A program made the position numbers and the translations under genes. From NCBI RefSeq assembly GCF_014930365.1, contig NZ_JABXWI010000008.1, positions 248,001 through 312,000 on the forward strand: a stretch of DNA of 64,000 nucleotides, given 5' to 3'. Shown one piece after another: positions 14,834 to 25,562 of this stretch; the first letter of the stretch is position 1, and every line of letters begins with the position of its first letter. The notes below the pieces were generated by a model that worked only from the letters and a program-made list of their open reading frames with translations, did not search any database and was not told the DNA's origin. This DNA comes from Streptomyces caniscabiei. Its GTDB lineage: Bacteria; Actinomycetota; Actinomycetes; Streptomycetales; Streptomycetaceae.

Positions 14834-15166
14834 GCTGTCCACCCCTCTCGCCCGAAGCCTTGTTGCCATCCCACGCTTGCCCCGCGAACGCGAAGTCAGT
14901 CCCCCTGATTCGGGAAAGGGACCGTGTCGCTCCCCACTCTGGCCGGAAGTCGTCGCCGTCCCGGGTGACGCGGATCACGGAGCTGGCGATCCGTCACGGG
15001 GAATGCGCGCACGGTTGTTTGCCTCCCGGGTCGCGGGGCAATCGGAGTTCCACGCCTCCGTGCAGGAGGCACCTAGGCGGAAGCGGTGTTCCGCGCAAGG
15101 GCCCCGGTCGCCCGCCACCGTTTCCCGCCACAAGTCCCTGAAAGCGTCGTTCAGGAGCGATTTCCC
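14834..15166. other. Divergent intergenic region between two sigma-factor genes
   Basis: The 333-bp gap must hold promoters for both sigma genes. I find no good GTGT-N15-GGGTA match on either strand and no convincing -35/-10 pair. The only clear signal is the AGGAG ribosome-binding site at 15152-15156 for the downstream sigma gene. No open reading frame with plausible start and content is seen. Confidence 0.4.
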
Positions 15167-16006
15167 ATGCTGGTCAATGTGTCCGCAAACGGTTCAGGCA
15201 CCTCCGTCCGTCCCGGTACCCCCGACAGGAGGACGCACGACGACGCCCCCGACACCGCCACCGACTTCGCCCGCCTCGCGGCGATGGACGCGGGACCCGA
15301 ACGCGACCACGTCCGCGACGAACTCGTCCGGGCCTGGCTGCCCATGGCGCACCGCATCGCCGGCCGCTTCCGCAACCGCGGCGAGTCGCTGGAGGATCTG
15401 CGCCAGGTCGCCGCGATGGGCCTGGTCAAGGCGGTGGACCGCTACGAGCCCGAACGGGGGGCGTTCGAGAGCTACGCCGTGCCCACCATCACCGGAGAGA
15501 TCAAGAGGCACTTCCGCGACCGGATGTGGACGCTGCGCGTACCCCGGCGGGTGCAGGACCTCCGCAACAAGGTGCGTGTGGCGCGGCGCGAACTCAGCCA
15601 GACCTCCGGAGGCGCCACCGAGCCCTCCGTCGCCGACATCGCCGCCCTCGCGGGCCTCACGGAAGAAGAGGTCCACGCCGGGATGGAGGCGCTCGACAGC
15701 TTCAGCGCGCTCTCCCTGGACGCCGAGATGGCCTCGGGCGACGACGGCTACAGCCTCGCCGACACCCTCGGCGCCCCCGACGCGGCCTACGACACCGTCG
15801 TGGACCGCGAGTCGGTCAAGGAAGGGCTGCGGCGTCTGCCCGAACGCGAGCGGGCCATCCTCTACATGCGCTTCTTCGAGGACATGACCCAGAACCGCAT
15901 CGCCGACCGCCTCGGCATCTCCCAGATGCATGTCTCCCGCCTCATCAGCCGCAGCTGCGCGCGCGTCCGCGAAGAGGCCCTCGGCCGCACCACCCCCTCC
16001 GTCTGA
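15167..16006 (+). CDS. SigB-family RNA polymerase sigma factor
   Basis: The 279-residue product is a second stress-type sigma factor with region 2 (HRIAGRFRNRGESLEDLRQVAAMGLVKAVDRYE), region 3 and a region 4 helix-turn-helix (QNRIADRLGISQMHVSRLISR). It shares the family with the minus-strand sigma factor but differs clearly in sequence, so it is a paralogue rather than a recent copy. ATG 15167 is preceded by AGGAG at ten bases. It heads a likely operon with DUF5133 (16030) and an RsbW-like kinase (16375), which may be its anti-sigma factor. Confidence 0.9.
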   Translation: MLVNVSANGSGTSVRPGTPDRRTHDDAPDTATDFARLAAMDAGPERDHVRDELVRAWLPMAHRIAGRFRNRGESLEDLRQVAAMGLVKAVDRYEPERGAFESYAVPTITGEIKRHFRDRMWTLRVPRRVQDLRNKVRVARRELSQTSGGATEPSVADIAALAGLTEEEVHAGMEALDSFSALSLDAEMASGDDGYSLADTLGAPDAAYDTVVDRESVKEGLRRLPERERAILYMRFFEDMTQNRIADRLGISQMHVSRLISRSCARVREEALGRTTPSV

Positions 16007-16029
16007 CCACCCCCCCAGGAGCGAAACAG

Positions 16030-16335
16030 ATGCTGATGCCCCACCCCGCGACCCTGCGCCGGCTCGTCGAGGAGTACGAGTCGGTCGTCGCCCACGAGGG
16101 CGAGCGAGGCGACCCGCAGAGCGCTCGCCGCGCGCAGGACCTGGCGTACACGCTGTGTGTGTCCACGGGCACCCGCGACGTCCGCCGGGCCCTGGACGCG
16201 GCCCGCGCCCAGCTCGCCGCCGCGCAGGCGACCGCGACCGCCGAGCTGTGCGGGAACGGGAGGACGACACTCCCGGGAGATCTCGGCGGCCATGGTCCGG
16301 GCGGGAGCGGGTATGCGGCGCTTCATGAACACTGA
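16030..16335 (+). CDS. DUF5133 protein
   Basis: This 101-residue protein matches the small Streptomyces DUF5133 family. It has the opening MLMPHPATLRRLVEEYESV, a central region AQDLAYTLCVSTGTRDVRRALDAARAQL, and a predicted all-helical fold. The function is unknown to me. AGGAG lies nine bases before ATG 16030. It sits 23 bases after the sigma gene and 39 bases before the ATP-binding protein gene on the same strand, consistent with one operon and a role in the same stress pathway. Confidence 0.75.
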   Translation: MLMPHPATLRRLVEEYESVVAHEGERGDPQSARRAQDLAYTLCVSTGTRDVRRALDAARAQLAAAQATATAELCGNGRTTLPGDLGGHGPGGSGYAALHEH

Positions 16336-16374
16336 CGAACCCAGCTGTCCCGAGCCGTCGACCCAGAATCTGAC

Positions 16375-16842
16375 ATGACATCGATGGAACGCCAGCCGCT
16401 CGTGCACCACGACACCGCTCCCGCGGACGGGCCCGCCGCCCGGCCGCCGGGACCGCCGGTCGCCATCACCAACGCCGCGGCGGCCCGCCGTCACGTGCGG
16501 GCGTTCGTGGGGGAGCGGTGGCGTTCTCCGGCCGGGCCCCCGACCGAGCAGTCGATGATCGATCTCATTCTCGTCGTCTCCGAACTGGTCACCAACGCGG
16601 TCCGGCACGGGGGCGGCCTCGCCGGGTTCGACGTCGCCCTCACTCCCGAGGGCGTGCGCCTCGCCGTGCGCGACCACAGCGCCGCCGTGCCCGTGGGACT
16701 CCACGGGCCCGGAGCGCTGCCCCGCGCCCACGAGGGCAACGGCTACGGATGGCCGCTGATCAACCGGCTCTCCAGCAAGGTCGACGTCGTGCGCCGCGCG
16801 TCCGGCGGCAAGACCATCAGCGTCTTGGTGCCGCTGGCCTGA
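16375..16842 (+). CDS. ATP-binding protein, RsbW-like anti-sigma kinase
   Basis: The 155-residue product is a GHKL protein with N-box ILVVSELVTNAVRHGGG, an atypical G1 region VRDHSAAVP and G2 GNGYGWPLINRLSSKVDVV. This is the common Streptomyces HATPase_c_2 family, some of which act as anti-sigma kinases. The first 30 residues are proline/alanine-rich. Position after a sigma-factor gene suggests it restrains that sigma factor, but this is inference. ATG 16375 overlaps no neighbour; an alternative start is ATG 16384. Confidence 0.82.
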   Translation: MTSMERQPLVHHDTAPADGPAARPPGPPVAITNAAAARRHVRAFVGERWRSPAGPPTEQSMIDLILVVSELVTNAVRHGGGLAGFDVALTPEGVRLAVRDHSAAVPVGLHGPGALPRAHEGNGYGWPLINRLSSKVDVVRRASGGKTISVLVPLA

Positions 16843-16894
16843 GGCCCCACCGGGGCCTCCGCCGGAGCGCGCGCCCGAGTTCTCCCGAGCGTTC

Positions 16895-17329
16895 TCACCA
16901 GGGCAGGAAGACGTGGACGTCCTTGCCGTGGTCGTGCACCACCACGCTCACCTCTTCGCACAGCGTCTGGATCAGATACCAGCCGATACCGCCGCCGCCC
17001 TTGCTGGGATGGAAGGGGCGCGGCGCGGGCGACGTCGTGCTCGTGTCCCCCAGCGTCACATGCACCCCGTCCAGGGTGCGGCGCATCGTCAGCTCGAACC
17101 GTCCGGGGGCGTACTGCACCGCGTTGGCGGCCAGTTCCGTGACCACCAGCAGGATGTCGTCCCAGTGCTCGACAGCGGCCGGCGGCGAGGTGCGGGAGAG
17201 GACGCCCAGGAACCCCTCCGCGGCCGTACGCGCCCCCGTCACGTCGCCGAGTTCTCCGTCGAAGGCGGCGTGGCTGTCGTAAATCTCCTCGGCAGGCAGT
17301 TTGTCGTCCCTACGTGGCTCTGTTGACAT
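16895..17329 (-). CDS. ATP-binding protein, RsbW-like anti-sigma kinase
   Basis: A 144-residue GHKL protein with N-box ILLVVTELAANAVQYAPG, a poorly conserved G1 region (LGDTSTTSP) and G2 GGGGIGWYLIQTLCEEV. The N-terminal 30 residues precede the fold. It is convergent with the kinase at 16375 (53 bases between ends), and lies downstream of the PAS/GAF/SpoIIE phosphatase on the same strand with a 164-base gap. A kinase and a phosphatase in one transcription direction would fit a second partner-switching unit. Confidence 0.8.
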   Translation of the reverse strand: MSTEPRRDDKLPAEEIYDSHAAFDGELGDVTGARTAAEGFLGVLSRTSPPAAVEHWDDILLVVTELAANAVQYAPGRFELTMRRTLDGVHVTLGDTSTTSPAPRPFHPSKGGGGIGWYLIQTLCEEVSVVVHDHGKDVHVFLPW

Positions 17330-17493
17330 CTCGTCGTCCCCGGCTCGGCTGCTTGAGGCGGACGCGATGGCGCGTTCCCCTCCGACGCTCGTGTTTCCCG
17401 TGCGGAGAGCCGCTACGCGTGCGAAAGCGTAGGGAAGTGTGGGGCCTTGGGAAAGACGGTGACCTTCCCGGCCTCTTGGGCCGCGCCGGCGCT

Positions 17494-19221
17494 CTACCGT
17501 TCACCCGCCTCACCGTCCTCGGCGGGCGTGCGGAAGACCAGCAGGGCGACGTCGTCGTCGTTGTCGACGGGACGGGCCCGCTCCAGCAGCAGGTCGCAGA
17601 ACACGTGCAGGGGCCGGTGGGCGAGGGCCGCCGCGTGCTGGCGCAGCCGGGCCAGACCCCGGTCGAGGGTGTGCCCCGGGGACTCGATCAGACCGTCCGT
17701 GTACAGCACCAGCGTCGACTGCGGCGGCAGCGGGGTGAGCGTGTCCGTACGGGCCCGGATCAGCCCCGTGCCGAGCAGGTGGTCGTGCTCCTCGTCCAGG
17801 AAGCGGGACCTGCCGTCGTGGGTGATCAGCAGCGGCGGCGGATGCCCCGCGTTGGTCCACCGCAGGGCCCAGGTGTCCTCGCCGCGCTCGACCCGGCCGA
17901 AGATCAGCGTCGCCATGGACGCCTCGGTCACGTTCACCACGGCCCGGTCCAGCCGCTCCGCGATCGCGCTCGGCGGCTCCTCCAGCGCCCAGGCGTAGGC
18001 CCGGAGCATGTTGCGGACCTGCGCCATCCCGGCCGCGGCGTCGATGTTGTGTCCGACGACGTCGCCGATGGCCACCGCCGTGGCCCCGTCGGCGAGCGTG
18101 AACGCGTCGTACCAGTCGCCGCCGACCTGCGAGGACTTCGACGCCGACTCGTAGCGCGCGGCCATCCGCAGCCCCGGCACCTCCGGCATCTGGGGCAGCA
18201 GGTGGCGCTGCATGGTCTCCGCGATGTGCCGCTGCCGCTGGTACAGGCGCGCGTTCTCCAGCGCCAGCCCGGCCCGGCGGGCGATGTCGTCCAGCAGGGA
18301 CAGCTCGGCCTCGGTGAAGGCCCCCGGACGCTCGCTCAGGCCCAGCGTGAGGGCGCCGAGCACAGCGCGCGGCCCCCGGATGGGCGCGATGGCCGCCGAG
18401 CGCAGCCCCGCCTCCTTGAACAGCCTCTGCTGGGCGACCGTGATCCCCGAGTCCGCCGGCCCCTGGTAGGTCTCCGGCCCGGCCAGGGTCGAGGCCGCCC
18501 CGCGCAGCGCCCGGGACAGCGGCATCAGCGACTCCTCGTGCACCGGCGGGAGCGGACCCTCCAACTCCTCGCGCCGCACCACCACGCCGTCGCGGTGGGT
18601 CGCCACCGTGGTCCGCCAGACGTCGTCGCTCTCGGTGATCAGGTCCACGATCGCCCAGTCCGCGAGCCGTGGCACCACCAGCCGCACCAGCCGGGCGACC
18701 GCCTCCTCGGCGTCCAGGGTGGAGCTCAGCCGGGTCGTCGTCTCGGCGAGCAGCGCCAGCCGGTCCAACTGCGACAGCGCCGGCGTCCCGCTGTCCGGGA
18801 CGGCCACGGTCTCAGGGGCGCACTCGTGGAAGAGCACCACCGCGCCGGTCGCCGTCCCGTCGAGCCGGCACGGGGTGACCAGCCAGCTCACCGGCAGCAG
18901 TGTGCCGTCGCCGCGCAGGAACCACTCCCGGTCCCCGCCGCCCGTGCGGCCGCTGAGGAACACGCTCATCATCGCGCACGCCGCCCGTGGCACGGAGTGC
19001 CCGAGCTGGTCCCGGTGCAGCAGCTCGTGGGCGTCCTGCCCGAGGAGTCCGTCCGCCGGGCGGCCGAGCAGCTCGGCGGCCCGGGGATTCACCGCGACGA
19101 CCAGGCCGTTGTCGTCCACCACGTACATACCGGCGTGCACGAGATCGGGCAGCCCGTCCGGAAGACGCACCGCCCGGCCAGGCGACCGCCGTTCGGTGTG
19201 ATCCGGACTCCACGCGCTCAT
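17494..19221 (-). CDS. PAS/GAF/SpoIIE protein phosphatase
   Basis: The 575-residue protein has an N-terminal PAS domain (about residues 25-135, YVVDDNGLVVAVNPRAAELLG), a GAF domain (about 175-330), and a SpoIIE/PP2C domain (about 345-570) with GGDWYDAF, GDVVGHN, LYTDGL and NDDDVALLV. It should dephosphorylate a STAS anti-anti-sigma factor in response to a PAS or GAF ligand. ATG 19221 follows GGAGGA; the frame is open further upstream but content there is poor. A weak SigB-like GCGT-N15-GGGTAA lies at about 19302-19326 on the same strand. Confidence 0.87.
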   Translation of the reverse strand: MSAWSPDHTERRSPGRAVRLPDGLPDLVHAGMYVVDDNGLVVAVNPRAAELLGRPADGLLGQDAHELLHRDQLGHSVPRAACAMMSVFLSGRTGGGDREWFLRGDGTLLPVSWLVTPCRLDGTATGAVVLFHECAPETVAVPDSGTPALSQLDRLALLAETTTRLSSTLDAEEAVARLVRLVVPRLADWAIVDLITESDDVWRTTVATHRDGVVVRREELEGPLPPVHEESLMPLSRALRGAASTLAGPETYQGPADSGITVAQQRLFKEAGLRSAAIAPIRGPRAVLGALTLGLSERPGAFTEAELSLLDDIARRAGLALENARLYQRQRHIAETMQRHLLPQMPEVPGLRMAARYESASKSSQVGGDWYDAFTLADGATAVAIGDVVGHNIDAAAGMAQVRNMLRAYAWALEEPPSAIAERLDRAVVNVTEASMATLIFGRVERGEDTWALRWTNAGHPPPLLITHDGRSRFLDEEHDHLLGTGLIRARTDTLTPLPPQSTLVLYTDGLIESPGHTLDRGLARLRQHAAALAHRPLHVFCDLLLERARPVDNDDDVALLVFRTPAEDGEAGER

Positions 19222-19464
19222 GTTCGGGTTCCTCCGGCTCCGGTGGCGGACAGGACGGTCGTCGATGTCGACGGACCGCTCCGCCGCGTGTGCTGCACGC
19301 ATTACCCCGTCCCCGACGACCTACGCGCACGATGTCCCCGACCGCAGGTGGGAGCGGGTGCCCGTGCCCCGGGCGCCGTCCGCGCGCGATGCACGGACGG
19401 CGACGCCCCGGACACGCTTCGCCCGCGGCGCGCCCGGGCGTCGCGGGCGGGACGGCCTCCGGGG

Positions 19465-20553
19465 TCAGGCCTGGGTGTGCCGTACGCAGGCCGCGACGAC
19501 CTCGCGCAGGCTACCCGTCCGGGCCATCACCTCGCGCTGCACCCGGGCCCCGTTGCCGCGCCCCGTCAGCTCGGCGACGGCGCCCCGGACGAGGTCGGCG
19601 TCCCCGTGGTCGACCAGGGCGTCCTCGACGTGGTGCAGCAGCGAGCGGATCACGTCGATCGCGGGCCGGGGGCGCATCGTGACGGGGTCCAGCAGGTTCT
19701 CCGACATGCCGGAGCGGGCGGCCCGCCAGGTGGCCAGCCGGAGCAGCCCCGCACTGTGGCCGAGCGGCTCCACACCGGCCCGCCACTCGCGGGCCGCGGT
19801 CTCCACGAGGCCCCGGGCGAGGGCCGCGACGAGGACCGCGGTGTCGGGGTGCAGACAGACGTCCGCGACCCGGATCTCCACGGTCGGATACCGCTGGGAC
19901 AGCCGCGCGTCGAAGTAGATCATGCCCTCGTCGCGGACGACCCCCGTGGCGATCAGGTCCCTGACGCTTCGGTGGTACCGCTCCGCCGACCCGAAGACGT
20001 CCGTCGGCCCGGCCATCGGCCACATGTCCCACACCTGGCTGCGATAGCTGGCGTACCGGCTGTCCTGGCCCTGCCAGAAGGGGGAGTTCGCGCTCAGCGC
20101 CGTCAGCACGGAGAGCCACGGCCGCATCCGGTCCAGGACGGCCACGCCCTCGTCGTCGGACTCGACGGACACATGGACATGGCAGCCGCAGACCAGCTGC
20201 ACCTGCGTGTGCAGGCCGAACTCCCGCGCCATCCACCGGTACCGGCTGTTCACGGTGATCGTCGGACTCACCGGCAGCGGTGACGTCGCCAGCGCCACGA
20301 CCGCGCTGCCGAGCCCCTCGGCGTGCCGGGCCGCGTCCTTGCGGCAGCGGACGATCTCGGCCCCCAGATCGGTCATCGAGGACTGCGGGTGCGTGGCGAA
20401 CTCCACCTGCTCGTCGTGCAGCTCCTTCTCGAACACGTCCTGGTCCGTGCCCTCCAGCGCGGCCCGCGCGAGCACCGCCGCGGCCCGCGCCTGCGGCTCT
20501 CCGGTCTCCGGATCGACCAGGAGGAGTTCCTCTTCCACTCCGACGGTACGCAC
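19465..20553 (-). CDS. Glutamate-cysteine ligase family (YbdK-type carboxylate-amine ligase)
   Basis: The 362-residue product matches the GCS2 family of bacterial carboxylate-amine ligases. It has the start TVGVEEELLLVD, the segment VEFATHPQ, the metal/ATP-site region GCHVHVSVESDDEGV, NSPFWQGQDSRYASYR, and VEIRVADVCLHPD. Family members can have weak glutamate-cysteine ligase activity, but mycothiol rather than glutathione is the main thiol in actinomycetes, so the true product is uncertain. GTG 20553 is the only suitable start. It is divergent from a small gene with a SigB-type promoter, suggesting a link to oxidative stress. Confidence 0.85.
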   Translation of the reverse strand: MRTVGVEEELLLVDPETGEPQARAAAVLARAALEGTDQDVFEKELHDEQVEFATHPQSSMTDLGAEIVRCRKDAARHAEGLGSAVVALATSPLPVSPTITVNSRYRWMAREFGLHTQVQLVCGCHVHVSVESDDEGVAVLDRMRPWLSVLTALSANSPFWQGQDSRYASYRSQVWDMWPMAGPTDVFGSAERYHRSVRDLIATGVVRDEGMIYFDARLSQRYPTVEIRVADVCLHPDTAVLVAALARGLVETAAREWRAGVEPLGHSAGLLRLATWRAARSGMSENLLDPVTMRPRPAIDVIRSLLHHVEDALVDHGDADLVRGAVAELTGRGNGARVQREVMARTGSLREVVAACVRHTQA

Positions 20554-20582
20554 GTCATCGGGCCCTTCTGCCTAGGTGGTGA

Positions 20583-22694
<2,112 letters not shown>

Positions 22695-22706
22695 CAGGAT
22701 GCCGCG

Positions 22707-23330
22707 ATGACCCCACCTCCCACGGTCCGCCCGTACCGGCCCGAGGACCTCGACGCCGTCCACGACATCTGCGTCCGAACCGCCCACAACGGCGGCGACA
22801 GCCGTCCCCACTACAGGGACCCCGACGTCTTCCCGGCGACCTTCGCCACCCCGTACACCGAGCTGGAACCGGAGCTGGCCTTCGTGCTGGACGACGGCCG
22901 AGGGCGGGCGGTCGGCTACATCCTCGGCACCGCGGACACCCCCGCGTTCGTCGAGGCCTTCCGTACGCGATGGCTGCCCCGGGTCAGCGAGCGCTTCCCG
23001 CCGCCGGCCGGTCCGACGACCACGCCCGACGCGGAGATCGTCCGGCTGCTGCACCACCCCGAGCGTATGGTCCTGCCCGAACTCGGTGCCTATCCCGCCC
23101 ACTTGCACATCGACCTGCTCCCCGACCGACAGGGCCGGGGCCACGGCCGGGACCTCATGCGCACCTTTCTGCACGCCCTGCGCACCCGGGGGGTCCCGGC
23201 CGTCCACCTCTCCATGCTCACCGCCAACACACCGGCCCGCGCCTTCTACGACCGCCTGGGCTTCCACGAGATCGAGGTACCGGATCCCGGCCCGGTGACC
23301 TACCTCGGCCTTACGACAGCGGATCGGTGA
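22707..23330 (+). CDS. GNAT-family N-acetyltransferase
   Basis: This 207-residue protein shows the GNAT acetyl-CoA site LLPDRQGRGHGRDLMRTFLHAL (Q/RxxGxG/A type, about residues 138-158) and the C-terminal FYDRLGFHEIEV strand. The large insert between the first and second halves, and PYTELEPELAFVLDD, resemble the acetyltransferase-like proteins related to bacterial O-GlcNAcase acetyltransferase domains. It begins 12 bases after rox and so is probably in the same rifamycin-controlled transcript. Whether it modifies an antibiotic is unknown. It is convergent, three bases apart, with the synthase gene. Confidence 0.82.
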   Translation: MTPPPTVRPYRPEDLDAVHDICVRTAHNGGDSRPHYRDPDVFPATFATPYTELEPELAFVLDDGRGRAVGYILGTADTPAFVEAFRTRWLPRVSERFPPPAGPTTTPDAEIVRLLHHPERMVLPELGAYPAHLHIDLLPDRQGRGHGRDLMRTFLHALRTRGVPAVHLSMLTANTPARAFYDRLGFHEIEVPDPGPVTYLGLTTADR

Positions 23331-23333
23331 GGG

Positions 23334-24284
23334 TCATCCTCCGGTGTTCACCGGGCGCGCGACCGCTGTGCGGCTGCTGTCCCTCCCGCGTCTCCGTCGG
23401 CGACCGCGCAGCAGCACGCGCAGGGTGCCCGGCACCGGCGGGGACGCGGAACCGCGCAACAGACGGGCGCCACGGGCGTACGCCGCGTCCGCGGTCAGCA
23501 GCTCGATCCCGACGACCGAGTCCAGGAGCACCCCGCCGGGACCCTCCCCGAGGACGGGCAGGTCGCGGGCGGCTCGCAGGCAGACGCGGGCCGCCTCGAC
23601 CTGGTCCTCCACCAACTCCCGTACGCCCGCCGACTCCCGGCCCGCCGCGAGGTCCTCGACCGTCACCGAGAAGCGCGCCAGCGTCTCGGCCGGGATGCCC
23701 AGTCGGCCTTCCGGCAGGTCCTCGGCCAGGTCGTTGACGAAGTCCAGCCGCTGACTGCCCTCCATCAGCGTCCGGCACGCCGCCCGGAACCCTCCGTCGT
23801 CGGACTCCGGGCCCAGCAGCGAGGCGACCAGCATGAACGCGGGCAGCGAATAGGCGTCCACATAGGCCTGGTAGTCGGCCTCGGTGGCGAAGCCGGTGAA
23901 CTCCAGATCGGTGGTGGCGGTGGACAGATACTCCTCGACCGCCGCCCGCAGCCGCGGGTACGCCTGCGCGGTGTGCAGCAGCGTCCGGATCAGCGGGTCG
24001 TCGCTCGTGCCGGAGTCCAGTCCCTCGCGCACCCGCCGCTCCCACGACGCCCACGCCGCGATCCGCTGCGGCTTCGGGCCGGTGTCCAGCAGGTCGTCCC
24101 CGTGGTGCATCACCGCCGTCGCCGCCACGGCATGGGGCAACAACCGCCGTGGCAGCAGCAGCCGGGCCGCGAGGTACGAGGTGCGCCGGGCACGCGCCAC
24201 CAGGTCCCGCTGTTCGCCGTAGTCCGACCGCAACCCCGGCTCCCGGATGCCCGCCGCGTCCAGACTCCGTCTCCACACGCTCAT
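23334..24284 (-). CDS. Squalene/phytoene synthase family protein
   Basis: The 316-residue product has both aspartate-rich motifs of the trans-isoprenyl head-to-head synthases: HHGDDLLDT (about residue 63) and DFVNDLAEDLPEGRLGIP (about residue 180). It also has SYLAARLL near the start and YVDAYSLPAF mid-protein. Family members condense two prenyl diphosphates to squalene or phytoene. No desaturase, geranylgeranyl diphosphate synthase or hopene cyclase lies next to it, so the product is unresolved. ATG 24284 is the first start fitting the family. The C-terminal 25 residues are basic and atypical. Confidence 0.82.
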   Translation of the reverse strand: MSVWRRSLDAAGIREPGLRSDYGEQRDLVARARRTSYLAARLLLPRRLLPHAVAATAVMHHGDDLLDTGPKPQRIAAWASWERRVREGLDSGTSDDPLIRTLLHTAQAYPRLRAAVEEYLSTATTDLEFTGFATEADYQAYVDAYSLPAFMLVASLLGPESDDGGFRAACRTLMEGSQRLDFVNDLAEDLPEGRLGIPAETLARFSVTVEDLAAGRESAGVRELVEDQVEAARVCLRAARDLPVLGEGPGGVLLDSVVGIELLTADAAYARGARLLRGSASPPVPGTLRVLLRGRRRRRGRDSSRTAVARPVNTGG

Positions 24285-24330
24285 GTGCCGATGGTAGAGG
24301 CGTTCTGAACCGACGGGGGACATGACGAGG

Positions 24331-24360
24331 GAGCCGCCCGACATCGATGTCGGGCGGCTC
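24331..24360 (-). terminator. Perfect palindrome terminator after GH5 gene
   Basis: A 30-bp perfect palindrome with 15-bp arms (left arm GAGCCGCCCGACATC) lies 24 bases downstream of the GH5 stop on the minus strand. It is GC-rich at the stem base and has no T-run, typical of Streptomyces hairpin terminators. It also insulates the synthase gene at 23334-24284. Confidence 0.75.
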
Positions 24361-24383
24361 CGCAGCCTGTCGTGCGTGGTGCC

Positions 24384-25427
24384 CTACTTCTGCTTCCACG
24401 CCCAGTGCAGCCGGTCGAGGCCGCTCTGGTTGTTGACCTTCAGGCTCAGGCGGGTGCCCGTGCCCTGGAGGGTGGTGAGGGAGTAGGTGTCACCGTTGCG
24501 CAGACCCGGCCAGTAGACCGAGCCGAGGCCCAGCTCCCGGATGACGTCGGTCGCGGCCTGGATGTAGGCGACCTCGTTGGAGCCGTTGACCGGGCCGTTG
24601 TAGTCCAGGCCGGTCGTCATGGAGGCGCCGAACTCGTCGAGGATCGTGCGCGAGGCACAGGTGCCGATGCGCTCCTTGAAGTCGGCCTTCCACTGGTCGA
24701 CGCTGGTCCAGTCGGTGTGCCAGAAGCCGTAGTTGTGCAGGGCGATCCGGGTGCCGTCGAGCCGCTTGTCGGCGCAGACCGGCTTGACGTCCTCGCTGTA
24801 CTTGTAGCCGCCGATGAGGACCCGGTCGCGGGGTACGGAGCGGTGCTTGCCCAGCCAGCGGGCGGCCACGTCGCGCCATTCCTGCGAGGTGTAGCCGAAC
24901 GGCTCGTTCATCGGCTCGAAGTACACCTTGCCGTTGCGGCCGTACGCGGAGGTGATGCGCGCCCACATCCGGTCCCAGGAGGCCTGGTCGTCGATCTTGC
25001 CGTCCTTGGCGTTGTCGGCCTCCCAGTAGCCCAGGATGACCTTGAAGCCCTTGGCGGTGGCGGCGTCGATCGCGGCCCGGTACGACTTCCAGAACGGGCC
25101 GTTCACGGAGGTGGGGTTCACCGGCAGGCGGACCGTGTTCGCGCCCAGCTTGGCGAACCCGCCGACGATCGCCCGGGACTTGGCGTACGTCGTGGCGTAG
25201 TCGTCGGTGGTGGACAGTCCCGAGGGCACGACCGCGTCGTCGGCGTAGTTGTCGCGCGGGTCGGCCCAGTTGACTCCGCGGAACTCACTGACCGGCGGCG
25301 GTGAGGCGTGGCGGGCGGCGGCTGCGGAAGCGGCGGACGCGGGGGAGGCGAGGACTCCGCCGAATGCCGTGACGCCGGCCAGCGATGCCGCGAGGCAGGC
25401 TGTCCCGCGATGGTTCTTTCGTGGCAC
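24384..25427 (-). CDS. Secreted GH5-like glycoside hydrolase
   Basis: The 347-residue product has a signal peptide (basic RKNHRG, hydrophobic core, then ASPASA; cleavage near residue 35) and a GH5-type catalytic domain. The acid/base glutamate is in FEPMNEPFGY (about residue 173) and the nucleophile in ILDEFGAS (about residue 264). The segment LGANTVRLPVNP near the start of the barrel also fits. Substrate specificity is unclear. GTG 25427 follows AAAGGGA at five bases. No GAAACTTTC operator is present upstream, so it seems outside the LacI regulon inferred for the other two GH5 genes. The upstream 25520-25562 is unusually AT-rich and probably carries the promoter. Confidence 0.82.
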   Translation of the reverse strand: MPRKNHRGTACLAASLAGVTAFGGVLASPASAASAAAARHASPPPVSEFRGVNWADPRDNYADDAVVPSGLSTTDDYATTYAKSRAIVGGFAKLGANTVRLPVNPTSVNGPFWKSYRAAIDAATAKGFKVILGYWEADNAKDGKIDDQASWDRMWARITSAYGRNGKVYFEPMNEPFGYTSQEWRDVAARWLGKHRSVPRDRVLIGGYKYSEDVKPVCADKRLDGTRIALHNYGFWHTDWTSVDQWKADFKERIGTCASRTILDEFGASMTTGLDYNGPVNGSNEVAYIQAATDVIRELGLGSVYWPGLRNGDTYSLTTLQGTGTRLSLKVNNQSGLDRLHWAWKQK

Positions 25428-25562
25428 CAGATCCCTTTCTGGACAGTTGCGTCCGCGAAACCCGGCTGTGCAGGTCGGCGGCTCTGTGGCTCCCGCAACG
25501 TAGAAGAGATCTCGAACATAGGTCAACACATCTGCACACCAAATTTCATCAAGAACACAGAA

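Noticed and set aside
16309-16314. GGGTAT before the RsbW-like gene at 16375.
   Set aside because: No GNNT at 14-16 bases; it lies inside the end of the DUF5133 gene.
17314-20283. Long plus-strand open frame of 989 codons over the PAS/GAF/SpoIIE and ligase genes.
   Set aside because: Its translation is Arg/Gly/His/Gln-rich without recognisable motifs and lies opposite two genes with clear domains. It is a GC-bias shadow, like the similar long frames at 6893-9739 and 60910-63738.
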